DNA of 64,000 nt, taken from Diphasiastrum complanatum. Its lineage: Eukaryota > Streptophyta > Lycopodiopsida > Lycopodiales > Lycopodiaceae. How positions within the stretch are numbered: the stretch's first letter is position 1; each line of letters begins with the position of its first letter. Below, in pieces: positions 1 through 12,041 of this stretch. The notes beneath the pieces were generated by a model. That model saw only the letters and a program-made list of their open reading frames with translations, did not search any database and was not told the origin of the DNA. Made by a program: the position numbers and the translations under genes. The DNA lies in contig CM055098.1 in assembly GCA_029204225.1 (NCBI GenBank), positions 1,227,106-1,291,105 on the forward strand. Direction: 5' to 3'.

Positions 1-1377
1 TAGGTACTTCTGGTAGTTTAAGCTTTTTAACCAGGGTGTAGTTGATGAAATTATGGGTTGCCCCATCATCAACCATAACTCTTACTGACTGGTTACCAAC
101 TTTCCCATGCATACGTACTAGGTCATGCGGCCCAAAGCTGAAGGGTCTCGCTAGCATTGCAGAGGTCAGCTGGCAACAATGTTCATGATCTTCATGAAAC
201 ATTTTGATCTCGGAAGCTGCCGAGTCACTGGGGAAACATACAGTCTGAACAAGATGAACTTGTTTCTTATCTTTCTTATCTTTTTTAGTGAAAGGCCCCT
301 TGGGACATTGTCTGACTGTGTGTCCCTTGCCCATACACACAAAGCACAAACGTTCTTGTTTGGCTTTCTCAAAATCATCTGGTTTTAAGGGCTGTATGAG
401 TGAAGGGCGTTTCTGAGGAGCTTCACTTTTAAATTTATCTTGATTTTTTCTTTTTGAAAATTTCTTTTTAAATTGAAAGTTTTTTTGAGAAGGCTGCTCA
501 GAAAATGGCTGCTGTGTCGCCCTCTTTCTACCCACTGAATCATCATAGATTTGAGCATATCTGAGAGCTTGCTCAAGGGTAGTAGGCGAGTTTCTCTGGA
601 CCTCTACTTTATATTCATCTTTGAGGCCACGGACAAATCCCCTGATTTTCTGATAATCATCCATATTTTTAATCTTTAAAATTGCTTCTCGATACTGCGA
701 GATATATTGGATGAGGGACTTGTCCATTACTGTTCTTTCCCAGATTTCCCAAGCTCTATCAAGTTCATTTTCTGGTAGAAATTCTCTTAGGAAAGCTTCT
801 TCAAAAGCTTTCCATGACCGGGGAGTCTGCCCAGTCTCCTGGAGATTTAACCACCACTTATAGGCCATAGGCCCTAAGGAAAGACTGGCCTCAATAGCTT
901 GCAAATGGTCAGGGGTCTGTTTAAGAGCATGAATGTTCTTCCATTTGCTGAGGAAGGTTTGTAGAATATCTGCATTTCTATCCTTCTCTTCCCCATTAAA
1001 AGTAGGAGGCTTTAAATCTTTAAAAACATTGGGGTGAGACTGTAAAGTCTCACCCGAAACTGATGGAAGTGGAGAAGGGGATAACTGAGAAGTGGAGGGA
1101 AGGCTTCCTTTCGCGGAACTCAAAATCAAGCTTTTGAGTTCAGCGAACGAGTCGTCCACACTGGACTTGAAATTGGCTAATGCCAACTTCAGTTCATCCA
1201 CTTCTGTTACCAACTGGAGAAACTGCTCCTTGGTAACCAGTTCATCGAGTTCTTCGGGAACTGTTCCTGTTCTTCCAATTCCATGGGTTCCTTCCCTTTA
1301 CTGTAAGCCAAGGCTTCTGTTTCAAGTTCGTCGAAGCCTCTCTCCGGGGGTTGATTAGGTCCCTGAGGAGTGGTCAT
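1..1377 (-). pseudogene. Ty3/gypsy gag and start of protease, runs off window
   Basis: Minus-strand gag-pro of a gypsy retrotransposon. The ATG at 1377 opens a short reading frame, and a -1 type frameshift near 1258-1266 moves into a frame that then stays open to the window edge, about 420 codons. In order this frame has a Glu/Lys-rich N-terminus, a retrotransposon gag core (about 1040-640 on the plus coordinates, with a tryptophan-rich YKWWLNL motif), a Lys/Arg-rich stretch, one CCHC zinc knuckle (CFVCMGKGHTVRQC, about 342-301), and the start of an aspartic protease (VDDGATHNFIN near 61-80). The protease has D-D-G where D-S-G or D-T-G is usual. Gag packages element RNA, and the protease matures the polyprotein. 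The rest of pol lies outside the window. The family assignment is secure; activity is unlikely because of the frameshift. Confidence 0.85.
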
Positions 1378-2227
1378 CTTCGGAACTGAAAGAGAGCTAC
1401 CTTAACTTCTGAAAGAAAAAAAAGTCTAAAAGACTACTTTACAACTGTACAAGGGAAAGGAAAGATGACTTAGCTGTTTCTGAGGACTGTACTTCCAAAG
1501 AAATTACGAAGAGGAACCCTTTCAGCTCTTTTCCCCAAGATTTCAGACCTGCTGTCCCGGAAAATGCCAGTTTGAAGCTTCAAAACGGTGCCAAATTTCC
1601 CGGTTCTTGAGTTGAGTAGCTGACTGATCTGATTTCAGGTGTGGGGCTCCAACGAACCGAGTAAAAACCGGAAATTTACAAAAAGAAATCCGGAATTTTT
1701 GAAGGCCCTGCCCTTGCTGGTTGGACAGCAACCTGTCCGGCCCGGCCTGTAGGTCGCTGGTCTGTAGCAAGTAAGTTTGAAGCTCAAACTCCTGAGAATT
1801 CTCAAAAAACAAGGATGAAATTTAACTTTTTCACTACCCTGTCCAGCGCTGGCCCTGCTAGGGAAGTTTACTCTGAAATCCCCTCAAAATTTCTCAGATT
1901 CTTCTGGAAATTCAGAGGTAGCTTGCTGTTTCTACAGCGATGGACCTGTACTATCCTTCCTTTCCAGAATCCGCTCAGCTCTACTGAAATTTCTTTTTGA
2001 AAACTACAATCAGATCCCTGAAAATAGAGAGAGATTGCTACCTGTCCAGCGACTTACCTACATAAGAATTTTACTTCCTAGAACTGTAAATTCTCAGTGA
2101 ATTTCAAGGGTTTGAAGGCTGCAACTACAGCGATTCTCCTCTAATCTTTTCTGAGAAACTGAGAAACATTTCCTATCTTCTGATAGCTTTCTCTACTGTT
2201 GCTCCTGAACTCCCTAGGATGGAGATG
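1378..2227 (-). repeat. Gypsy 5' leader with interspersed CTGTCC/AGCG motifs
   Basis: Untranslated leader between the primer-binding site and gag of the minus-strand gypsy element. Read on the plus strand it repeatedly shows CCTGTCC followed by A/G-GC, near 1553, 1730, 1840 and 2041, and CTACAGCGAT-like units near 1933 and 2113. No coding capacity is apparent. The role of the motifs is unknown; packaging or dimerisation signals are one possibility. Confidence 0.5.
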
Positions 2228-2239
2228 GCTCTGATACCA
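2228..2239 (-). other. Primer-binding site (tRNA-iMet type)
   Basis: The minus strand reads TGGTATCAGAGC, the classical plant retrotransposon primer-binding site complementary to the 3' end of initiator methionine tRNA. It lies one base inside the LTR edge at 2241 and points into the minus-strand gag, so it fixes the orientation of that element. Confidence 0.85.
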
Positions 2240-2240
2240 G

Positions 2241-2450
2241 TGTAATAGATCCTAACACCACAGTAGGGCAAACACTAACTGACCCACCCAACCTTGCCTA
2301 CTCCCTGATATAGAGTAAGCCCGTCATTAGAGATTTGGTTCCTTTTCCTTTGAAGTGCAAGTGACTCTAATTTGGACCATTGAGAAATTTATGTCTTTCT
2401 ACCTTTTGTGTGGCTATAGGTAATTAAATCATAGCTTCATGGTGAAATCT
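2241..2450 (-). mobile_element. LTR edge of the minus-strand gypsy element
   Basis: The LTR 3' edge (ATTACA on the minus strand, TGTAAT on the plus strand at 2241) abuts the primer-binding site. The far edge is not resolved because the partner LTR is outside the window; the end given is only a guess. Confidence 0.4.
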
Positions 2451-3037
2451 GTTTAGGAATGAATAATCCATGAAATTGGACTGGACAAGGGTACAACAGG
2501 TGGAGATTTGCCATTGAAGTTTTCAATTTGCAATCAAAGGAAGTTGGATTGCCTGTAAAGAAACTGTTGATAGCAAAAATGTAACAAGAGAATATAATGA
2601 AAATATTGCTCAAGTTTTTTGAACCTGACGTAATACTACTGAGAGGTGGAAATAAAATCCTTGATTTTCAAATCAATATATTATATGAGACTTAACCAAC
2701 ATGCCAGAAAATGCGTATTCAACAAAAAATGGAGAAATTAATCCCTTTTCGGAATCAGCTATTGAATCCTTTTCCAAATTTTATTTATGGATCTGAAATG
2801 AGAAACAAGAAGTGAGAAACTAGCATGAATGTTTTTCACGGTCGCCCATTTAAAAACAAAAGCTACTTAGGGATAATGAATTGAACTGACCTTGTAACAG
2901 AAGCTATAATATATAGTTAGCTTATTCATACCTTGTCTACCGTTATTCTTGAATAGGCCGGATGGATGGTCAGGAGCCAATGCTATTTTACATGAATATG
3001 GAGAGAATTTTGTTGTCTTTTACCTGTTGTGAAACAG
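2451..3037. other. No gene recognised; probably intronic or flanking DNA of NUF2-like gene
   Basis: AT-rich sequence without a convincing reading frame. It ends in a pyrimidine-containing tract and an AG acceptor at 3036-3037 just before the first NUF2-like exon, so at least its right part is probably intron. Confidence 0.4.
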
Positions 3038-5262
3038 TTTCAGAAGGGGATTGCACTGCAAGAAGCTGAAAGGCAAGCTCAGCAGCCTCAAGTACAGATT
3101 TTAGAAGTTGAAATCAAGGAGCTTGAACATACTATTTCCAACCTTAATAAGCAGCAAGCTGCTTTGCAAAATGATATTCGAGGACTTAAGCAAGAGTTGA
3201 ATAGTAAAACGGCAGAGGTAAGCAACTTTGAAGGTTGTCTTCTGTGATCAACTTAGGGACAAGTACTGAACTTTTGAACATTTTGGGATATGATATTTGT
3301 TTTCACCAATTATTTACTTTGCAGATTGCAGGCAATAGATCATTGCTAGCACAAAAGAAACAGGAGGGATTTCAGTTAAGGGGACAGATTGTCCAGTCCC
3401 CAGACAAGCTTCAGGTGGCTTTAGTGTATTTAAATTCAAGTGAAACGCACCAAAATTTTCTTGGTACTTATGGAAAGAAGATAAGCAGATACAGACCACT
3501 AACTACACTACAAGCTCTTTGCAGAAAATGCTTGCAGATAAAAGGCTTGCATTAGAGACTGCAAAAGTTGCTGCAGATTCTGCCAAGAAATCAGGGTGCA
3601 AATGGAAGAACAAGTTGGAATCCTACATGAAGGTTGGTTTGAGAAGGGAGGTGTAGACCTCGGTGGTTCAATGCTATGCATTCCTAGAAGATAGAGGTCC
3701 TTAGCTGCTTTTCTTATTTGCTTTGATCAGACACGACAAAGTGACATGCCTAGCTAACCATTTGTGTGTGGTAACGTAAAACATGTGATTCATGGTTACA
3801 ACTAATTTGATTCAATGCTAGCATAATATGTCAAATGCTTTTGCATTGATAGCATTTAGCCTGTGTGTCTTCAGCATGTTGTTATAATCTACCTTGGTTA
3901 TAGATGTCAGCCTGAGATTTAGGAGATGCAGGACCCTAATATAAGTGCACTGGTTCTCTGACATGGTGCCTGTGTACATGCAGGCTGAGAGGAAGGCTTG
4001 TAAGTGGCAGAATATGGTGGATACATTGGAGAAGCAGGTATTTGTCCATTGCCATATTTTTGTCCATCTATGTCATAAACAGTGTCATGTTTGTGAAGTT
4101 ATTGTATCTGAAAAAACAGTATACAATCTAGATGCCATGTGGCTGGTCTAAACAGTCAAGGTTTTAGGGTTTAGGATCTATTTATTTTCTTCTTTATGCA
4201 GATCAGTCTTCAGAAGAAGATATGCAAGGATGTGAAGGAAATGAAAAACAAGCTGAAGTTGAATGAAGAGGAGGATTGGTCTCTGAGTTCAAACTTGCGA
4301 GACCTAGATATTGAAGGTTTATGCAATACCAGATTGACATTAACATTTCAGAAATTGTTGCTTAATAAATTTTTTTGTTCAGTTAATTGATTGACTTGTG
4401 TGACTAGGATTGCAACCAAGATATGGTCACCAAGTGCCATGGCAAATTTGTATTCTATAGGCTATAGGCATGCAGTTTTCAAACTTGCAAAATTTTTAGG
4501 TACTAAAATAGTGCTGTACATTTCTGTGCACTGTCAGATCAACACTTTCAAGATCTTCTTGAGAAATTAGAGGCTACACGCTCTTCAAAATGTGAAGAGG
4601 TAGATAGGCCAATTAAGGAGGCAAAGCTGCAGTCTCAACCCATTCTAGTGCAATGTGAAAAAATTCGCACTGAGATTGCTAAAAAAGAAGCAGAGGTAAT
4701 CTCTTTTAGAATATTGACAAGATTGTTACAAAAATTACAAACAGCAAACTCTAGAAACATAAAACCTTTCATTTTCAACCCTTCTGGTAATTACACTTGC
4801 TTATGTCAAAAAGCACACGTACAATCACATGCTTTCAGAGTTGGAATTCTGAAGACTGCTTTGAGTGCTACAGAAATAAATCTAAGATTGATGTCACAGA
4901 TACACAACATGGTAAACGAAAGAGTGGAAGTATTAGCAACAAAAGAAGCTTCTCTCAAGACACTTTATGACGAAGTTGATAAAGTTCAAGATGAGGTATG
5001 CTTAGCTCTTCTAGAAAAGTTGCAAATGATGTAAGTGCAAAATTTTGATGACTATCTAGATGAACAGTCAATGAATGCTTTTGGCTGGCTGGTTGTCAGA
5101 AATCTACAATGCTTTTCCTTTTGTAAGTTTTACAAGCCCTTTGGATGGAGCATATTCTTGGTCATGATGGTGTACCTTCTCCAGGTTGAAAAATTCAATG
5201 GCAACTTCCTTGCTGCAATGAATAATGTGCCCAAAATTGAGACATTTAATTTGAGCTGTTAA
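3038..5262 (+). CDS. NUF2: NUF2-like kinetochore protein, coiled-coil exons (5' part missing)
   Basis: Exons of a NUF2 homologue. NUF2 is a subunit of the NDC80 complex, which binds spindle microtubules at kinetochores. Inferred exons with GT/AG borders are 3038-3217, 3325-3414, 3525-3632, 3984-4037, 4202-4316, 4538-4695, about 4855-4995 and 5185-5262 (stop 5260-5262). The first six join in phase into one heptad-rich coiled coil. The diagnostic piece is IVQSPDKLQ in exon 2, which matches the conserved NUF2 block as I remember it. Exon 7 fits the frame only if it starts at a weak acceptor near 4854; the stronger acceptor at 4837-4838 gives a phase clash. The N-terminal calponin-homology domain is not in the window. 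Its exons may lie to the left of the gypsy insertion, or be lost. The last two exons are less certain. Whether this is a gene or a pseudogene cannot be decided here. Confidence 0.65.
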
Positions 5263-7217
5263 GCCACCGGTCATGTGCAGTAGATATTGACAACCAATGC
5301 AGTCTGGTTACAATACAAACCCACGAGGTTGGTGCTCTGATAATCGGAAAACTGTTCACTTATAGCTTTAAGATATCTTGTTTATGCGGGTAACAGTTTG
5401 TATAACAATAGAAAATGCTGGCAGCACCTCACTGCAGGGGCAAATACTGTATGTTTAAAGTGGGAGCTATCATGGCCCCGTTAAGAGGCTTATCTCGTAA
5501 GTTGAGTGAATTTTGTTCTTGACTATGATATAAGGCTGTTAAGGGAGGTTTAAGCTCATCAAAAGTAACGTGATGCAATTGAAATGTTTTGGATCATAGT
5601 AGTTTTTAAGCTCGCTCCAAATGCCTGCTGGTTGTTCTGAACAGAACATCGTTTTGCTGTAAAATGTTTTCTTTTTTAAGGAATGATAAGTATTGTAGCA
5701 TCCTGTAGCTCCAGCTGAAAACAGACAATCAAAAGAGCATGAATCAATTCATATGACAATTGACAATAATAATGACATGAGAGCACTTACGTAAAGGAAC
5801 CACTAGACAGAATAATAGAAGAGCTTATGCAGATAAACAGAGAAAACCTCGTAAATTATCCTGAAAAGAGACATCACTAGGCATTTACAGAATCACCTTC
5901 ATCTCAATGAGACAGCACATCAGCACATCCTAGTGTGTGGAGAAGAGAAACTATGATTCTGCCTATCATGAACTATAATACTCTAGTTTGGCTGCTTGTA
6001 ATCAGGATCTTTATTCAATTTAGAGATCCACTATAGACTAATCATAGCTAGTATCATATTTCATAGCTCATCTAAGTTTCACTCTACTTGTAGTAGATCT
6101 TCCTAATTGCGTAGTTGTTATCGGAAGTGGCTAAAGCATTTTGAACTAGTGTTTCCACGAACTGCGATTCGTTAAAGAATTGGCTGGGGTCCGATTCGAA
6201 TCAGAAAGAATTGGACTCAGAAGAAAAGAAAAAAGAAAAAAAATCTGGGTTCTTTGATTCTGAACGATTCTTTGATTGTGACATTAACAATTCTTTTTTT
6301 TGGCTTGCCAATGTTATGATTTGTATTCAAATGTTTACCTAGTATATTGTGATGGATGTTTGATGATGGATCATGAATAATCATAAATTACAGTGCTCAG
6401 TGGTAGTTGGAGCATGCAATCTAGTTTGTGATGTTTGACATGTGTCCATTCAACATCGTTATGTGCACTTGTGATTCTGTGAACGCTGAATTGTGATATG
6501 GTTTCTGGCGTCAGCTTTCTACCAGCAATAGTGAACTTTGAAAGGTATGTTTTTAATAGCAATCTAACATTTTAGACACATTGTAGACATTATACATAAT
6601 ACATTAGATATTTTTTAGCATTATATCTAAAAAAATGCAAAAACAAAAATTTGCCGATTCTTTTGGAAAGGACCCGGTTCAGAACCAAGATTCATGCCGA
6701 TTCTGAACCAGGTGGAAAGACTATTTTGAACACTCACGCTCAGTCTTTACTTGCACGCCTATTACTCCTAGGATCTTCAATTGCATGCATCTGTTGTTTT
6801 ATTAACAATTGTGCTGCCATTTTCTTTAAACAAAATGCAATTCATATGCCCCTATGCTCCATTGTCTCCGGTAAAATGGTTTTGTACAAAGATATGGCTA
6901 GTGTGATTGTTTTTAGTCAATATAATGCTCCTTTAATAGTCAACAAAGATGATGATTGCTTCTTTTGGGCATACTTTCCGTGAACCACGTTTCGAACGCC
7001 GAACCAGTGGTTCGAGCCACTGAATAATACGGGGCTGGTTCAAACCAGATTATGGTTTGAACTGAAAAAAGAAAAAGAAATAGAAAAAAGCTTGATTTGT
7101 CATTGATTATCAGTTTTAATATTGTATCATGTTTTGAATTTTGAGTATTGTAATTTGTGTTTGAAGTTTTATCATTTATGGTCCACTAATGATTATGAAG
7201 TTGGACATTGGCATTTT

Positions 7218-7220
<3 letters not shown>
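5263..7220. other. No gene recognised
   Basis: AT-rich sequence downstream of the NUF2-like exons. Short ORFs look like chance. Two GAACC/GATTCG-rich stretches (about 6160-6300 and 6655-7060) carry partly complementary motifs such as CCGATTC and GGTTCAGAACC. They could be a decayed non-autonomous DNA transposon, but I could not define terminal repeats. Confidence 0.35.
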
Positions 7221-7255
<35 letters not shown>

Positions 7256-7276
7256 AGAAGAAGAAGAAGAAGAAGC
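7221..7276. repeat. (GA)n then (GAA)n microsatellite
   Basis: A compound simple repeat of about 16 GA units running directly into about eight GAA units. The Arg-Glu/Glu reading frame across it is a by-product of the repeat. Confidence 0.95.
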
Positions 7277-7462
7277 TTTATTAAGGCATATAAGACTGCA
7301 CAATACATCAGAAAGATGGAAACCAGATGGATCAATGCCGTCAACTAACAAATTGAAAAAAGATCTAACTAAGAAGAGATTAATAGCCAGGATTATATGG
7401 TGCGTAAACCATGTACAACTTCAACTGGACATCTCTTCAATACTCTAACTCTGACTCTAACC

Positions 7463-7846
7463 CTAAGCCGTCTTCGTTTTCTCAACAAAGCTCTCATTTT
7501 TAGCAATAGGTTTGAGATCTACAAATTGAAACGTGAAATGTAGACGTGAAGCGTATGACAAGAGTATCTGGATCCTTCTTAGGATGCCAAGTAGTATCAA
7601 TACCTTTGTTATGGTGCTGAAGAGTATCTTCCAAAAACTTTTTAGCTTCGCCAACAGCATCTTGGGAGTTCGTGACACCTCTGACTCGAACATTAAGGGC
7701 TTTCTGCTCTCGCAGACGGCTCTCGGTGAACGTAGCTGAGATAAAAGGTGGAGTAGTAGAATGAGAACCTTTAAGTACATTTGCCCAGGGCTGGACCGCC
7801 GTATGATGCTGCTCCAACTGATTTTCAAGTTAACACCATTTTCCAT
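7463..7846 (-). pseudogene. Possible retroelement ORF1-like remnant
   Basis: Two overlapping minus-strand frames cover this stretch. One (7817-7500) reads as a plausible soluble protein with the block KALNVRVRGV followed by acidic and charged residues and DTLVIRF. This loosely recalls the RNA-binding part of some non-LTR retroelement ORF1 or gag-like proteins. The neighbouring frame covers the same DNA, which suggests a frameshift or chance. I cannot name the family, and there is no RT nearby. Confidence 0.25.
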
Positions 7847-8690
7847 TAGTAGGGTTGGCTTGTTGACATTGAATCATTTCCGAATCTTTTCAACTTCTTC
7901 CAAGTATTTGCTTTGAGCCGATTGTACTTTAGTATTTGTTTTTTATGAGCATTTTAAGACAACAAATATTGAGAGATCTTTCTTTTTTGTCACGACTTTA
8001 TAACACTGCCGTTAATATGAAGGGTTCTTGAGAGTAAGTGCCCTTGAACCAAGTAAAGTATTTGTTGAAGGCCAAGTATAGTTAAAATTTATGTGATCCC
8101 AAAAGTAAATGATATGACACTAAGGACTCATCCTTATAGATGATACCTAGTGGAAAATGCCTTATCTCTTTACAAAACACTAAGTAAATAAGGCCTTGTC
8201 CTTATGTAGGACAGTAAGAAAAAAGTAAGGTCTTGCCTCCAATACAAAAAAAAATCTGAAGCTTACGTTGCCTTGGTTGGAATAATAAGTGTGCAATGCC
8301 AGTTTTGTTAGCTATAATAAGTGCTTGTCAAACCCACTTTGAGTATGTTATTGAATAGCCCCTCAACTGATCTATGTTAATGAATTGGTTTTACACATGG
8401 AAAAGGATTTGGACTTGCGGATCGGATCTGAGGAGCCCCTCCTCCCCAGTTTCTCTCTCTCCTTACTTTATCTGGAGTTTGTGTCGTTGCCCTAACCCTG
8501 AAAGGAAAATGTATGTATGTATGTATGTAGTGTGAAAACTTTTGATCTTTTAATATGGTGTATAGAAACCAATGCAAAAAAATGTTGTGTTCTGTGAATG
8601 TGAATCTTTATCTTGCGTGTTCATCTTTCTACATCGTGATTGATCGGTGAATGCATACGCTTATGTGATTGTGAAATGTACACCGCGACA
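7847..8690. other. Non-coding; right end is the 3' edge of a copia-type LTR
   Basis: No gene seen. The last bases (CCGCGACA, ending 8690) abut a plus-strand primer-binding site, so the right part should be an LTR. The left LTR edge could not be located. A short (ATGT)n run occupies about 8508-8530. Confidence 0.45.
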
Positions 8691-8702
8691 TGGTATCAGA
8701 GC
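8691..8702 (+). other. Primer-binding site of a truncated LTR element
   Basis: TGGTATCAGAGC directly follows CA at 8690, the typical layout of LTR end plus primer-binding site. The downstream sequence does not contain a recognisable gag, so this is a truncated or decayed element. Confidence 0.7.
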
Positions 8703-9980
8703 AAGAAAATTCAGTTCAGTTCTATGCCAAATTCTGTGCAGAATGTATCATGAAATCGGTGGAAGAGAGTTTCTAAACGTTACTGGTTAGCATCGTAACT
8801 TCATGTCACGCTGAGCCCACCATGAATGTGGCCAATCCCTATAGCAATTCTCATTTTTTAATTGCAGATGTAGATGGACAACGTTTGAAGGCCAACCCAA
8901 ACCGGTTATGAAGATTCTGCGTGAATGTTTTCTTTGAACCAATCTGTTTTTCAAAAATCTGAACCAAACCTGTCTGGCTTTTGAAGTAGTAGCAGTCTTA
9001 AAAAAGAAAGCTTGAATTGCTGATGGATAGGACTGTGCAAAAGCCAGTCGTTTGAGGTGTGCACAACCCTGTTAAAACGGACGATGAAAATTAAGCAGAA
9101 AAGATTCCCTTTTTCAGTTAAAGATGGCCTCTATGAACTGATGCGTGTCGTGGAGTGCACTGACTTAGCCTGTCAATAAAATAGTCAGTTGAGTGCGGCA
9201 CCACCACTCTCACAGCGCTGGTGCCAAATAAGCTGCTCCAAAATAGCCCAATTGCTTTAGATGTGTGGGGCACTGCACTGATAGTGGTTCCTAAAATCAA
9301 TGTGGATAAGCCATGTCTACCTGGACTAAGGAGCCCATGGTACAAACGTACAAACCATGATGGTGCCATGCATTTTAGAAAGAGCCAGCAAAAATGAAAA
9401 CTTGAAAGATCTAGAGTCCTTTTATTAAATCAAGGGTGACAGCATTAAAGAACGTTTTTTAAATGGATCCTAAATCTAGGCTAAATAATCATGTGTGTTT
9501 CATCCTTGTTATTGCAAGAAGAATTAAGGAGAGAGAAGACATGTTATGATGCCTAATTTGTCAAGGGAAAACAAATGCTCAAAAGGATGTGGCTGGAAAT
9601 CTATTGGTGATAAAAGATAATAGTATAACAGGGGAGGAAAGTGCACCACAAAAGAATTATAAAAGAACATGCATTTTGACTAAAAACAATCAGTACACCA
9701 TGTCAAAAAACAATTTAACTTTTTAATAATACCTAAAAAATTGAAATTGTCCGATGAACAAAATACATAAATGTTTTTATTTTCTAATAGTCCGGATAAA
9801 AATTTTGAAAATAACTTTTACAAATTGAGTGCATTTGATGCTAGTTATGTTGAATTTACAAAACTTTGAAAATATTTTTGATATTGTTTGTTATTTTTTT
9901 TTTCACAATTCAAATTCCAAGGATCTTACCAAAATCACTCAAACTTGACATCAAAAATTTGTTTCAAAACACATGAAAAT
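8703..9980. other. No gene recognised
   Basis: The first few hundred bases are probably decayed internal sequence of the truncated element with the primer-binding site at 8691. The rest (about 9100-9980) is AT-rich and lacks a believable coding frame. Confidence 0.35.
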
Positions 9981-11680
9981 CAGCTTACCAAAACTTTGGC
10001 ATGGATCACATGAACGAATAAAGTTTGATACATCCTTGAACATTGTTGGCCAGCAATACTTGGTAGTCAATATCTTATTAACTGTGTTCTTCAAAGCAAA
10101 ATGTCCACCAACATCTTTTGAGTGTAAGGCTTTAACGACCTTTTTAATGTCTTCGGATTCGAGACATCTTCGAAGTTGATGATCTGCACCAAGCTTGTAC
10201 AGAACATTGTTAATAATTGTATAAGGTGCTACCTTCTATTGAAAAACTGTCTTTTGCTCCAAATCATAACCATCCGGATATATCTGATCCTTGAGATAAG
10301 TAATGATATTAGGATATAGCGAATGTGTAGATGAAATCTCGAATAAATGTTCGTCTGGAAAATCATCATTGATAGGATCTTCAATTTTTCCAGTGCTGAG
10401 TCGCGATAGATAATCAGCATTTGTATGATACTTTCATTGACGAAGCTCTACTTGATAAATAAATTCTTGCATAAGTAGAACCCATCAAGCAATTCGTCCT
10501 GATAGATCTGGTTTATTTACAAGATACTTAAGAGCATAATGATCCACAGAAAAATAAATGCATATCCCAGCAAATAATGTCGAAATTTTTTAACAGTGAA
10601 AATCATGCCAAGTGCTTCCCTTTCTGTAGCCGAATAATTTTTCTCTGATGCACTGAGCTGTCGACTCGCATAGTAGATGGGATGATCCTTCTTTTGGTCG
10701 TCCTTCTGGTTTAGACAGATGCCAATAGCAAATGCAGAAACATCCACATAACTGTGAAATAAAATAGCCCAGTTGGGTGGTCTCAGAATAGGAGCATTGA
10801 TCAACCTTTGCTTAAGATCTTCAAATGCTTTCTGCTGTTCATTCGTCCACAAGTATTCCACTTGTTTCTTCAGTAGATGTGTAAGAGAGGCAGCAATAGA
10901 AGCATGATTTTGAATAAATCTCCTGTAATAGCCAACATGTCCTAAGAAAGCTCTTAGTTCACGCAAATTGGTTGGTATTAGGAGGTTCTTTATAAGCTCG
11001 ACTTTATCTTTGTCGACTTCTATTCCTCTATTAGATATTCTGTGTCCGAGCAATATTCCTTCTTTCATACCAAAAAAACATTTCTCTGGATGAAGAGATA
11101 AACAAGTATCTCGACACCGTTGCAATGTTAATTTCAACTTCTGCAGATGTGTCTTTATATCACTGTACACACAAAAATCATCAAAAAATATTTCGAGAAA
11201 AGTTCTCGAGAAGACAACAAAAATTAACATCATGATTCGCTGAAAAGTCGTTGGAGCGTTACAAAGACCAAAGGGCATTTTGTTGTAGACATAAGTGTCC
11301 CAATCCGTCGTGAATGTGGTCTTTGAGCGATCCTCTTTTCGCACTCCCACCTGATTATATCCAGAAACGCCGTCACAGAAACTGTAACGCTCTTGACCAG
11401 CAACCCGATCTAGGATGAAATCAGTAAAAGGCAAAGGATGATGGTCCTTCCTGGTGGCAGCATTGAGTTTTCGGAAATCCTGGCACATTCGTATTTTGCC
11501 AGTTTTCTTCTTCAGGACGACAACAATGGGTGAAACCCATTCACTACTTAAGACGAGATAAAAAAGTTGGTAGAATTTCATGCATGGCAAGTGACAAATG
11601 TCCCAGACTCTAGATGTCACTTTAGTTGTCATTTTGGAATGGATAGATGTGGTTCTACCTCGAGCTACCTCAAACTCCAT
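9981..11680 (-). pseudogene. Gypsy element F: RT, RNase H and integrase zinc finger (inverted part)
   Basis: Minus-strand pol fragment. The longest frame (11680-10517, 387 codons) holds the reverse transcriptase: SEWVSPIVVV, then FRKLNAATRKD, the active-site core FFDDF, and FLGHVGYYRRF. The RNase H follows (YVDVSAFAIGICL, then ATEREALGM). A frameshift near 10520-10560 moves the end of RNase H (DHYALKYLV) out of this frame. Further on, the integrase N-terminal zinc finger is readable: H and H in LHSKDVGGHFA, C and C in CDPCQ at about 10000. Coding similarity stops abruptly after CQSFGKL at about 9981. The missing integrase core of the same type starts on the opposite strand at 14438, which suggests an inversion. 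A copia-type LTR and primer-binding site lies just upstream of the RT. Confidence 0.85.
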
Positions 11681-11685
11681 AAATA

Positions 11686-12029
11686 TGTGTAGCTCTCCTC
11701 ATAATCAATGATGAAGAACCAAAGTTTTGTAGCTACCTCATGCCATTTTGGATCTAAACTATTTTGTTTGTTATCTCTCTAGCTTTCTCTCTCTAACTCG
11801 TGTTGAAGCTAATGCTAATACACTGAAATCTTGTACTTTTGTTCATTCTTTGATTCATTGCTATCATATTATGATGCTTAGCATGCTAGATTGTGGTTAA
11901 GCCATTTCTTCTGAACTAGATCTTGCTAAACAATCTAGAATCAGGTTATTGTGCTAATCACAAAGCTTAATCAAGATCAATCATACTTGTGGACATTCCC
12001 CACAGGTGTTTATTCTGAAATTTTTGTCA
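11686..12029 (+). mobile_element. Putative copia-type LTR (5' LTR of a decayed element)
   Basis: The sequence begins about TGTGTAGC and ends TTGTCA at 12029, immediately followed by a primer-binding site. The right edge is firm; the left edge is a guess, placed where gypsy RT similarity stops. It lies inside the segment I infer to be inverted. Confidence 0.45.
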
Positions 12030-12041
12030 TGGTATCAGAGC
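12030..12041 (+). other. Primer-binding site of a decayed copia-type element
   Basis: TGGTATCAGAGC, followed by CAAATTAAG, directly after the LTR edge. No gag or pol of this element can be read downstream. Confidence 0.75.

Noticed and set aside
6160-7060. Non-autonomous DNA transposon from GAACC-rich flanks
   Set aside because: Partly complementary strings exist, but no clear terminal inverted repeat or target duplication could be fixed.
9118-9369. Minus-strand 83-codon frame
   Set aside because: No motif and no neighbouring exon with splice signals.
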